Shown here: positions 1 to 7,027 of the stretch, piece by piece
How positions within the stretch are numbered: the stretch's first letter is position 1
How the letters are laid out: the number at the start of each line of letters is the position of its first letter
Origin: Streptomyces hygroscopicus subsp. hygroscopicus
GTDB lineage: Bacteria > Actinomycetota > Actinomycetes > Streptomycetales > Streptomycetaceae
Length of the DNA stretch: 64,000 nucleotides
Direction: 5' to 3'
Assembly (NCBI RefSeq): GCF_030269125.1
Contig: NZ_BSSM01000008.1
Span: 248,001 to 312,000 of the forward strand
Position numbers and translations under genes: made by a program
The notes under the pieces: model-generated
Seen by the model: only the letters and a program-made list of their open reading frames with translations
Told to the model about the DNA's origin: nothing
Database searches by the model: none

Positions 1-24
1 GCGACCATAGGGCGGCCGACACCC

Positions 25-38
25 TTGGTCAAGACCAA
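25..38. promoter_or_regulatory. DasR-like operator (dre-type palindrome)
   Basis: The sequence TTGGTCAAGACCAA is a perfect palindrome with 6-bp arms and an AA centre. It matches the known DasR-responsive element of Streptomyces (core TGGTC-TA-GACCA) except for the central TA to AA change. It lies at the window edge, so the target would be a gene leaving to the left, possibly a chitin or N-acetylglucosamine gene. That gene is not visible, so the assignment rests on the motif alone. Confidence 0.5.
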
Positions 39-127
39 TCCTCGATCCCCGGGCGCACGCGGAGGAGGGCCGCAGCGCGGCGTTCACGAGGCGTTCGTAA
101 GCGGTGATCCGGGTGACGTCACGGCAA

Positions 128-151
128 AGCCCCCGTCGCGGGACGGGGGCT
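128..151 (-). terminator. Rho-independent terminator of the ECF41 sigma gene
   Basis: A perfect 10-bp stem, AGCCCCCGTC paired with GACGGGGGCT around a 4-nt loop, begins 16 bp beyond the stop codon of the minus-strand sigma factor gene. On that strand it is followed by a short T run. Confidence 0.8.
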
Positions 152-167
152 CGTCGGCGGGTGGGGT

Positions 168-1052
168 TCAGTGGCCGGCCAGGTGGCGCAGCTTGTCGGG
201 GTTGCGCTGGATGTACACGGACGTCACGCGGCCCCCGTCGACGTCCAGTTGGAAGAGGCTGTCGGGCTTGTCGCCGGACAGGACCAGGAGGGCCGGCCCG
301 CCGTTGGCCTCCAGCAGCCGGACGGAGAGGTCGGGTGCCGCGGTGGGCGTGACGGCCGCTATGAAGCGGGCCACCTTGTCGGCGCTGTGCATGATCCGCA
401 GGGCCGCCTTGACCTTGCCGCCGCCGTCGGAGACCAGGCGGACGTCCGGGGCGAGCACCGACACCAGCCCGTCCAGGTCGCCCCCGGACGCGGCGAGCAG
501 GAAACGCTCCGTCAGCTCGCGGCGCTGGTCCGGGTCGACGTCGTACCGGGGCCGCCGCTCCTCCACGTGCCGGCGGGCGCGCCCGGCGAGTTGCCGTACC
601 GCCGGTTCGCCGCGGTCGAGCAGGGCGGCGATCTCGGCGAACGGGAAGCCGAACGCCTCGCGCAGCACGAACACGGCGCGTTCCAACGGGGACAGCGACT
701 CCAGGACGACCAGGACGGCCAGGGAGACGGTGTCGGCGAGGACCGCCCGGTCCGCGGCGTCGGGGGCGGCCTCGCCGTACTCGGTGAGGTACGGCTCGGG
801 CAGCCACGGTCCGACGTACGACTCGGCGCGCGACTGCACCTGGCGCAGCCGGTCGATGGCCAGCCGGGTGGTGATGCGCACCAGGTAGGCGCGCGGTTCC
901 CGGACCTCCGCGCGGTCGGCGCGGGACCAGCGCAGCCAGGCGTCCTGGACCACGTCCTCGGCGTCGGCGACGCGGCCGAGCATGCGGTAGGCGACGCCCG
1001 TGAGCAGGGTCCGGTGCTCTTCGAAGACGTCGGTCGCGGGGTCGGCGGTCAT
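168..1052 (-). CDS. sigJ: ECF41-family RNA polymerase sigma factor (SigJ type) with SnoaL-like C-terminal domain
   Basis: 294-residue alternative sigma factor. The N-terminal part has sigma-2 (residues about 10-75, DAEDVVQDAWLRW) and sigma-4 (about 115-165, helix-turn-helix in FAEIAALLDRGEPAVRQ). The linker carries WLPEPYL and the C-terminal NTF2/SnoaL-like domain (about 175-290) carries DGGGK; both are hallmarks of the ECF41 group, in which the C-terminal extension takes over from a separate anti-sigma factor. I chose the ATG at 1050-1052 because the longer open frame upstream runs into the divergent gene. ECF41 genes usually sit beside a carboxymuconolactone decarboxylase, oxidoreductase or epimerase gene, and the divergent neighbour here is an oxidoreductase. 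I could not identify the usual ECF41 promoter in the 123-bp gap. Confidence 0.93.
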   Translation of the reverse strand: MTADPATDVFEEHRTLLTGVAYRMLGRVADAEDVVQDAWLRWSRADRAEVREPRAYLVRITTRLAIDRLRQVQSRAESYVGPWLPEPYLTEYGEAAPDAADRAVLADTVSLAVLVVLESLSPLERAVFVLREAFGFPFAEIAALLDRGEPAVRQLAGRARRHVEERRPRYDVDPDQRRELTERFLLAASGGDLDGLVSVLAPDVRLVSDGGGKVKAALRIMHSADKVARFIAAVTPTAAPDLSVRLLEANGGPALLVLSGDKPDSLFQLDVDGGRVTSVYIQRNPDKLRHLAGH

Positions 1053-1175
1053 GCCCTCATCCCATCCGACACGCCCCGGCGCTGTCCACCCGGAATCCGG
1101 CGGGGTGTGATCGTGCCGGACCACAATGACCGCGCGGACCGCCGGGGGCCGGCGGCCGGGAGCCGGAGGTGTGCG

Positions 1176-1829
1176 ATGCGGTACGGGGTGCTGGGCACGG
1201 GCGAGGTCGGGCGGACGCTGGCCGGGCGGTTGGTGGAGCTGGGGCACGAGGTGACGCTGGGGTCGCGCACCGCGGACAACCCGGTGGCGCGGGAGTGGGC
1301 GACCGCGGCGGCGGGCCGGGCGCACGCGGGGACGTTCGCGGAGGCGGCGGAGGCCGGGGAGGTGGTGGTCAACGCGGTGAGCGGGCGGGTGGCCCTGGAC
1401 GCGCTGCGGGCGGCCGGCGCGGCGCGCCTGGAAGGCAAGGTCCTGGTGGACGTCTGCAACCCGCTGGCCTTCGTGGACGGGCTGCCGCGGCTCGACCCGG
1501 TGGAGTCGGACAGCGTGGGCGAGCAGATCCAGCGGGCGTTCCCCGGCGCACGGGTGGTCAAGACGCTGAACACCGTCAATTTCAAGGTGATGGTCGATCC
1601 CGGGCGGGTGCCGGGCGAGCACCACCTGTTCGTGTGCGGGGAGGACGCGCCGGCCAAGGAACGAGTGACGGGGCTGCTGGGCGAGTTCGGGTGGCCGGCG
1701 GAGCGGGTGCTGGATCTGGGGGGTATCGGGGCGGCGCGGGCGATGGAGATGTACCTCCCCCTGTGGTTGCAGATGTCGCGGGTGTTCGGGCACGGGGACT
1801 TCAACGTCGAGGTGCGGCGGGCGCGTTGA
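1176..1829 (+). CDS. NAD(P)-binding oxidoreductase, F420-dependent NADP reductase-like
   Basis: 217 residues, starting at an ATG 6 nt after GGAGGT. The N-terminus MRYGVLGTGEVGRTLAGRL is a Rossmann dinucleotide-binding loop (GxGxxG), followed by LGSRT, which fits NADPH preference. The remaining sequence (VVKTLNTVNFKVM near residue 130, and a C-terminal MEMYLPLWLQM helix) matches the NADP/F420-oxidoreductase-like family (ProC/NpdG type), but the physiological substrate is unknown. It is divergent from the ECF41 sigma gene. Family precedent makes it the likely main target of that sigma factor, and its substrate may be linked to the signal the sigma factor senses. Confidence 0.85.
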   Translation: MRYGVLGTGEVGRTLAGRLVELGHEVTLGSRTADNPVAREWATAAAGRAHAGTFAEAAEAGEVVVNAVSGRVALDALRAAGAARLEGKVLVDVCNPLAFVDGLPRLDPVESDSVGEQIQRAFPGARVVKTLNTVNFKVMVDPGRVPGEHHLFVCGEDAPAKERVTGLLGEFGWPAERVLDLGGIGAARAMEMYLPLWLQMSRVFGHGDFNVEVRRAR

Positions 1830-1932
1830 GCCCCGGGGTCCGGTCGTGGTCCGCGACCCGGGGCTACCCGTCGGTAGCGATTGCTGACAAGCTGTCTACG
1901 GCGTCTGTCAGCAGCCGAGCCGAGGAGCACCC

Positions 1933-2766
1933 ATGTCCGCCACCGTCTCCTTCACCGTCCCGACCCCGCGCGGCCCCGAGGACGTCGCCGTGTCCTACGC
2001 GCGCGTGGGGCGCGGCGAACCGCTGGTGCTGCTGCACGGCATCGGGCACCACCGGCAGGCCTGGGACCCGGTGGTGGACATCCTCGCCACCGAGCGCGAG
2101 GTGATCGCGGTCGACCTGCCCGGCTTCGGCGCGTCCCCGGGGCTGCCGTCCGCCCTCGCCTACGACCTGCCCACGACCAACGCCGTGCTGGGTGCCCTGT
2201 TCGAGACGCTGGAGCTGGACCGTCCGCACGTCGCCGGCAATTCGCTGGGCGGGCTGCTCGCCCTGGAACTGGGCCGCGAGAAGCTCGTACGGTCCGTCAC
2301 GGCCCTCTCCCCCGCCGGGTTCTGGACCGAGGCCGAGCGGCGGTACGCCTTCGCGACGCTGCTCGCGATGCGGGGGATCGCCCGGCGGCTGCCGGTGCCC
2401 CTGGTACGACGGCTCAGCCGCAGCACGGCGGGCCGTACCGCGCTGATGAGCACGATCTACGCCCGCCCCGCCCGCCGGCACCCCGAGGCCGTGGTGGCCG
2501 AGACCCGGGCGCTGGTGGAGGCCACCGGCTTCGAGGCGACCCTGCGCGCCGGCAACGCCGTCCGCTTCACCGACCCCCTCCCCGACCTGCCGGTCACGGT
2601 CGCCTGGGGCACCAGGGACCGCCTCCTCCTGCGCCGCCAGGGCATCCGCGCCAAGCAGACCATCCCCCACGCCCGCCTGATCCGCCTCCCCGGCTGCGGC
2701 CACTGCCCGATGAACGACGACCCGGCGCTGGTGGCGCGGGTGATCCTGGACGGCAGCAGGGGGTAG
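1933..2766 (+). CDS. alpha/beta hydrolase
   Basis: 277 residues with a complete alpha/beta-hydrolase fold. The oxyanion-hole motif LLHGIGHH lies near residue 35 and the nucleophile elbow GNSLGG near residue 101. The acid is probably in WGTRDRLLL near 225 and the catalytic histidine in GCGHCPMND near 255. There is no signal peptide, so it is cytoplasmic. The best start is ATG 1933, 7 nt after a GAGGAG-like Shine-Dalgarno. The substrate cannot be predicted from sequence. The next recognisable sequence, a phoD remnant, begins immediately after its stop codon. Confidence 0.92.
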   Translation: MSATVSFTVPTPRGPEDVAVSYARVGRGEPLVLLHGIGHHRQAWDPVVDILATEREVIAVDLPGFGASPGLPSALAYDLPTTNAVLGALFETLELDRPHVAGNSLGGLLALELGREKLVRSVTALSPAGFWTEAERRYAFATLLAMRGIARRLPVPLVRRLSRSTAGRTALMSTIYARPARRHPEAVVAETRALVEATGFEATLRAGNAVRFTDPLPDLPVTVAWGTRDRLLLRRQGIRAKQTIPHARLIRLPGCGHCPMNDDPALVARVILDGSRG

Positions 2767-2767
2767 G

Positions 2768-3487
2768 CGGACCAGCCCCGGGGCCCACCGCCAGGGCCCG
2801 CTGCTCGGCGCGGGCACCGACTTCACCGGCACCACCCGGCTGCGCGGCCTGCCCGCCGGCGAGCAGATCCACTACCGGGTGACGCTCGCCGACCCGGACG
2901 ACCCGCGCCGTACCGGCGAGCCCGTGACCGGCACCTTCCGTACCGCTCCGGACAAGCGTGAGCTGTCCGCGTCCCGCGCGGTGTGGAAGGTGATCGCAGC
3001 CGACATGCCGCTCGGCCTGGTCGTGCCGGATCCGGTCGAGGGCAGGCCCGACTTCGAGGCCGTCGCCCAGGGCGACCCGGGCGCGCCGCTCGGCCGTGAA
3101 CTCCAGATCGCCGAGCTGCTGCGGTTCATCAAGCACCGGCGGATCACCGGCACGGTGTGGCTGACCGCGGACGTGCACCACACCTCCGCGCAGCACTACG
3201 ACCCCGCGCGGGCCGCGTTCAAGGACTTCGAGCCGTTCTGGGAGTTCGTCTCGGGTCCGCTCAACGCCGGCGCCTTCCCGGCCAGCGCCCTCGACGGCAC
3301 GTTCGGTCCGGACCGCGTGTTCGTCAAGGCGCCGGCCGTCGCCAACGTCTCCCCGGCCGAGGGCTACCAGTTCTTCGGCGAGGTCGACATCGACGGCGCG
3401 AGCGGTGAACTGACGGTACGGCTGCGGGAGTACGACGGCACGGTGCTGTTCACCCGGACCCTGCGACCCGGCCGGGTCGGCCAGTAA
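2768..3487 (+). pseudogene. phoD-like alkaline phosphatase remnant, 5' truncated and internally deleted
   Basis: The open frame after the hydrolase stop reads first like the N-terminal beta domain of PhoD-type alkaline phosphatases (GPLLGAGTDFTGTTRLRGLP, then HYRVTLADPDD and TGTFRTAPD). It then jumps directly to the C-terminal third of the same family (VWKVIAADMPLGLVVPDP, TADVHHTSAQ, FWEFVSGPLNAGAFPASALD). The roughly 230-250 residues normally between these blocks are absent without a frame change; they hold most metal ligands and the catalytic centre. The Tat signal region is also missing and there is no ribosome site, the first possible start being GTG 2879. I infer an in-frame deletion relic that is not a working phosphatase. 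A sequencing or assembly collapse is the alternative. Confidence 0.8.
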
Positions 3488-3730
3488 TCGACGGTGGCCC
3501 GACCGGTTCCCGTACGCTTTCGAGCCACGTCGCGCGCCGGCGTCATCCCCCGGCGCGCGGCAACCCCGGCTCGGGCACGGGTGCGCGGATTCTCCCCTTC
3601 GCCGGGATTCCCGGACGGGACGCCGGTGGCGACCGATCGTACAAGACGGGACAAACAGGACGGAGCATGCTTTACCTGTAGGTCACAAACAGTTCGTGAT
3701 CAGGCAACACGCCTCCTTCACAGTGGATGC

Positions 3731-5146
3731 ATGACTCCGGATATGTCTGATGTGACCCGCGCCCGGCACGGCCGGCCCGTGCACCACTGGCGGCGGGACC
3801 TGGTGGAACTCGCCGCTCTCTTCACGGCCGTCGCCGTGGCCGACGGGGTGGCGAACCTGATCGGGCACGGCCCCGACGGCCCCGCCCTGCTGGTGGCCTC
3901 CGCGCTCGCGCTCGCCGCCACGGCGGGCTTCCATACCTGGTGGGCGCGGCGCCACGGCCACGCACCGCCGGCGGCCACGGCCGGTGATACCGGTGCCCGG
4001 CAGGCCGCCGAGACGCGGTCGGCCGGGCCCGCCGGGCAGCACGACGGCGCCGCCGGGATGGCCGGGACCAGCACGCTGTGGCGGATGCGGACGACCGTGA
4101 AGGACGAGCCCGGCTCACTGGCCGCGCTCTGCACGGCGCTGGCCGAGCGCCGGGTGGACATCCTCAGCCTCCAGACGCATCCGCTGGCCGACGGCACCGT
4201 GGACGAGTTCCTGCTGCGGGCGCCCGAGACGCTGGGCGCGGCGGAACTGACGCGTGCGGTGGCGGCGGCGGGGGGTGCGTCCACGTACATCGAGCGGGCG
4301 GACGCCCACGACCTGGTCGACGCGCCGACCCGGGTGCTGGGCCTGGCCACCCGTACGGCGTTGGACGCGGCGGAACTTCCGCTGGCCCTGAGGCAGTTGC
4401 TCGGCCGGTGCACGATCCGCTCGCTGCCCGGACGGGGCCGCGAGCAGGAATCGGTGCCGGCCGAAGGAGTGTTGGAGGACACGGTCATGCGGTTGCGGGC
4501 GCCGGAGGGCGGCGTGCTCAGTGTGGAGCGGCCGTATCTGCCGTTCACGCCCACCGAGTTCGCGCGGGCCCGCGCGCTGGTGGAGCTGGACGCGCGGCTC
4601 GGGCCGCGGATCCCGGAGGGGCAGGACGTGCTGACGCTGCCCGAGGGCGACGACATCGCCGTACGGCGGATCGACACCGGTGAGCTGGCGGCGGCGAAGG
4701 CGATGCACGAGCGGTGCTCGGCCCGCACGCTGTCGCTGCGTTACCACGGTCCCGTCGGCGACGCCGACCGCTATCTCAACCACCTCCTCAGTCCCCGCTT
4801 CGGGCGGACCCTCGCCGCACAGACGTCCTCCGGGCGGATCGTCGGCCTCGGGCATCTGCTGTGGGACGGCGACGAGACGGAGGTCGCGCTGCTGATCGAG
4901 GACGACTGGCAGCGGCGGGGCGTCGGCGCGGAGTTGCTGCGGCGGCTGGTGGGGCTGGCCCGGGAGGCCCACTGCGACAGCGTGTACGCCGTCACGCAGG
5001 CCTCCAACACGGGGATGGTCGCGACGATGCGGGGCCTCGGGCTGCCGCTGGACTACCAGGTGGAGGAGGGCACGGTGGTGATCACGGCGCGGCTGGCCGC
5101 GGAGGCGTCCTCCCTCCCGCGGTACGACGCGGCTCACCGGGACTGA
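3731..5146 (+). CDS. ACT-domain GNAT acetyltransferase with N-terminal membrane segment
   Basis: 471 residues. Residues about 25-70 hold one or two hydrophobic helices (LVELAALFTAVAVADGVANL, then ALLVASALALAATAGFHTWW). A Pro/Ala-rich linker follows. Residues about 118-185 form an ACT amino-acid-sensing domain (WRMRTTVKDEPGSLAALCTAL), and the C-terminal part is a GNAT fold with the acetyl-CoA loop RRGVGAELLRRL near 395. ACT-GNAT fusions in actinomycetes (AAPatA type) are amino-acid-regulated protein lysine acetyltransferases, with acetyl-CoA synthetase a known target. The membrane helices are an addition to that plan. ATG 3731 is used, with an in-frame ATG 4 codons later; no clear Shine-Dalgarno is visible, so the start is uncertain. 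The gene stands alone. Confidence 0.85.
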   Translation: MTPDMSDVTRARHGRPVHHWRRDLVELAALFTAVAVADGVANLIGHGPDGPALLVASALALAATAGFHTWWARRHGHAPPAATAGDTGARQAAETRSAGPAGQHDGAAGMAGTSTLWRMRTTVKDEPGSLAALCTALAERRVDILSLQTHPLADGTVDEFLLRAPETLGAAELTRAVAAAGGASTYIERADAHDLVDAPTRVLGLATRTALDAAELPLALRQLLGRCTIRSLPGRGREQESVPAEGVLEDTVMRLRAPEGGVLSVERPYLPFTPTEFARARALVELDARLGPRIPEGQDVLTLPEGDDIAVRRIDTGELAAAKAMHERCSARTLSLRYHGPVGDADRYLNHLLSPRFGRTLAAQTSSGRIVGLGHLLWDGDETEVALLIEDDWQRRGVGAELLRRLVGLAREAHCDSVYAVTQASNTGMVATMRGLGLPLDYQVEEGTVVITARLAAEASSLPRYDAAHRD

Positions 5147-5162
5147 GGGTCATCCGGGGGCG

Positions 5163-5200
5163 CCGGTGGGATGCCGCTGACGGCAGCGGGACCCCACCGG
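5163..5200. terminator. Bidirectional terminator hairpin between convergent genes
   Basis: The outer stem CCGGTGGG / CCCACCGG encloses an inner stem CCGCTG / CAGCGG. It lies in the 70-bp gap between the converging ACT-GNAT and PLP-enzyme genes. Confidence 0.6.
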
Positions 5201-5216
5201 TGGAGTCGGGGGCCCG

Positions 5217-6428
5217 TCAGCCCACCGCCTCCGCCACCGCCTCCGTCACTCCCGCCGGCACCCGGGCCGGCTCCCCGAGGGCGTGGTCCAGGTCGGCCCA
5301 GAGGTCGTCCACGTCCTCCAGCCCCACCGACAACCGCAGCAGCTTGTCGCTGACCCCCGCGCCCCGGCGGTCGTCCGCGTCCACGATGCGATGGCTGATG
5401 GACGCGGGGTGCTGGATCAGCGTGTCGACGCTGCCCAGGCTCACCGCGGGGGTGACCAGACGGACCCGGGAGATCAGCTCGTGCGGATCGCCCTGGACCT
5501 CGAAGGCGATCATCGCGCCGCCGATGCGCGGGTAGTGGACGCGGGACACGCGCGGGTCGGCGGCGAGGCGGCGGGCCAGTTCCGCGGCACTCGCGGAGGC
5601 CGCCCGGACACGGACCGGCAGGGTGGACAGGCCGCGCAGGAGGAGGTAGCCGGCCAGCGGGTACAGGACGCCGCCCGTGGCGAAGCGGATCTGGCGGAGC
5701 CGGCCGGCGGTCTCCTCGTCGCAGGCCACGACCCCGGCCAGCACGTCCCCGTGCCCGCCGAGATACTTCGTGGCGCTGTGCAGCACCAGCCGCGCCCCCT
5801 GCTCGGCCGGCCGCTGGAGCACCGGCGTGGCGAAGGTGTTGTCGGCCAGCAGCGGCACCGAACCGCACGCGTGCGCGATGGCCCGTAGGTCCAGCTCGGC
5901 GAGGGTCGGGTTGGCCGGGGACTCGACCATCACCAGGCCGGTGTCCGGGCGCAGCGCGTCGGTGACGCCGGCCGGGTCGGTCCAGGTCACCTCCGTGCCG
6001 AGGAGCCCGGCGGTCAGCAGGTGGTCGCTGCATCCGTACAGCGGCCGTACCGCGACGACGTGGCGCAGACCCATGGCGGACCGCGCGAGCAGCACCGCGC
6101 TGAGGGCCGCCATCCCGCTGGCGAACGCGACCGCGGACTCCGTGCCCTCCAGCCGGGCCAGGGCGGTCTCGAAGCGGGCGACGGTCGGGTTGCCGAGCCG
6201 GCCGTAGACCGGCGGTCCCACCGGGTCGGCCCCGTCGGCGGCGAAGGCGTCGATGCGCGCGGCCTCGCCCCGGCTGTCGTAGGAGGGATACGTGGTGGAC
6301 AGGTCGATCGGCGCGGCGTGCAGCCCCTGGCGGGCGAGATCGTCGCGGCCGGCGTGCACGGCCTCGGTGTCGAGGGCTCTCGGTGCGGGGCGTACGTCGT
6401 CGTAGGCACCCGTGGTCGCTGTGTCCAT
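5217..6428 (-). CDS. PLP-dependent trans-sulfuration family enzyme (methionine gamma-lyase / cystathionine gamma-lyase-like)
   Basis: 403 residues of the Cys/Met-metabolism PLP family (aspartate aminotransferase fold I). Visible signatures are YGRLGNPTVARFETALA near residue 75, the PLP-clamping FASGMAAL near 103, ESPANPTL near 165, and the Schiff-base lysine in SATKYLGGHGD near 221. The family makes or splits thioether amino acids by gamma- or beta-elimination. Subfamily choice between methionine gamma-lyase and cystathionine gamma-lyase/synthase cannot be settled by eye. It is divergent from an Lrp/AsnC regulator with only 60 bp between starts, an arrangement typical of regulator-controlled sulfur amino acid degradation. 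The ATG at 6426-6428 gives the family's normal length. Confidence 0.9.
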   Translation of the reverse strand: MDTATTGAYDDVRPAPRALDTEAVHAGRDDLARQGLHAAPIDLSTTYPSYDSRGEAARIDAFAADGADPVGPPVYGRLGNPTVARFETALARLEGTESAVAFASGMAALSAVLLARSAMGLRHVVAVRPLYGCSDHLLTAGLLGTEVTWTDPAGVTDALRPDTGLVMVESPANPTLAELDLRAIAHACGSVPLLADNTFATPVLQRPAEQGARLVLHSATKYLGGHGDVLAGVVACDEETAGRLRQIRFATGGVLYPLAGYLLLRGLSTLPVRVRAASASAAELARRLAADPRVSRVHYPRIGGAMIAFEVQGDPHELISRVRLVTPAVSLGSVDTLIQHPASISHRIVDADDRRGAGVSDKLLRLSVGLEDVDDLWADLDHALGEPARVPAGVTEAVAEAVG

Positions 6429-6480
6429 GACGGGAAGGGTGAACAACGACCGGTATCCGAGGGCAGGACCCCGTGCTATG

Positions 6481-6497
6481 TTCGGCCAATGTCCGAA
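6481..6497. promoter_or_regulatory. Lrp/AsnC operator-like palindrome over the lrp start codon
   Basis: TTCGG-N7-CCGAA is a 17-bp palindrome covering the ATG (6489) of the Lrp-type gene. Its size and position fit an autoregulatory Lrp/AsnC site that could also influence the divergent PLP enzyme, whose start is 53 bp away. Confidence 0.45.
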
Positions 6498-6974
6498 TCC
6501 GTCGTACTTGATCCGGTGGATCTCCAGCTGCTGCGGCTGCTGCAGAACGACGCCCGGATCACCTACCGCGACCTCGCCGCCCAGGTCGGTGTGGCGCCGT
6601 CGACCTGTCTGGACCGGGTGACCCGGCTGCGCCGCTGCGGCGTGATCCTCGGCCATCGGCTGCGGCTGGATCCGGCCAAGCTCGGGCGCGGGTTGCAAGC
6701 GCTGCTGTCGGTTCAGGTCAGGCCGCACCGCAGGGAGCTGGTGGGGCCGTTCGTGGAGCGGGTGCGGGCGCTGCCGGAGGCCCGTTCGGTGTTCCATCTG
6801 ACCGGGCCGGACGACTACCTGGTGCATGTGGCCGTCGCGGACATGGCCGATCTTCAGCGGCTGGTCCTGGACGAGTTCACGGCCCACCGCGAAGTCGCCC
6901 GCGTGGAGACCCGGTTGATCTTCCAGCAGTGGGAGTGCGGGCCGCTGCTGCCGCCCCGGCACGCCGACAGCTGA
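6489..6974 (+). CDS. Lrp/AsnC family transcriptional regulator
   Basis: 161 residues. The winged helix-turn-helix occupies residues about 8-60 (LQLLRLLQNDARITYRDLAA with recognition helix VAPSTCLDRVTRL). The RAM ligand-binding and oligomerisation domain follows (about 70-145; GPDDYLVHVAV). Members bind amino acids and control nearby transport or catabolic genes. This one is divergent from a trans-sulfuration-type PLP enzyme, so its ligand is plausibly a sulfur or branched-chain amino acid, by inference from context. The ATG chosen gives the standard family length; a longer frame upstream would read into the divergent gene. Confidence 0.93.
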   Translation: MSESVVLDPVDLQLLRLLQNDARITYRDLAAQVGVAPSTCLDRVTRLRRCGVILGHRLRLDPAKLGRGLQALLSVQVRPHRRELVGPFVERVRALPEARSVFHLTGPDDYLVHVAVADMADLQRLVLDEFTAHREVARVETRLIFQQWECGPLLPPRHADS

Positions 6975-7027
6975 ATCCCCGCTCGCACGGGTGACGCGGC
7001 GATCCCTCTCGTACGAGGATGGGCGGC

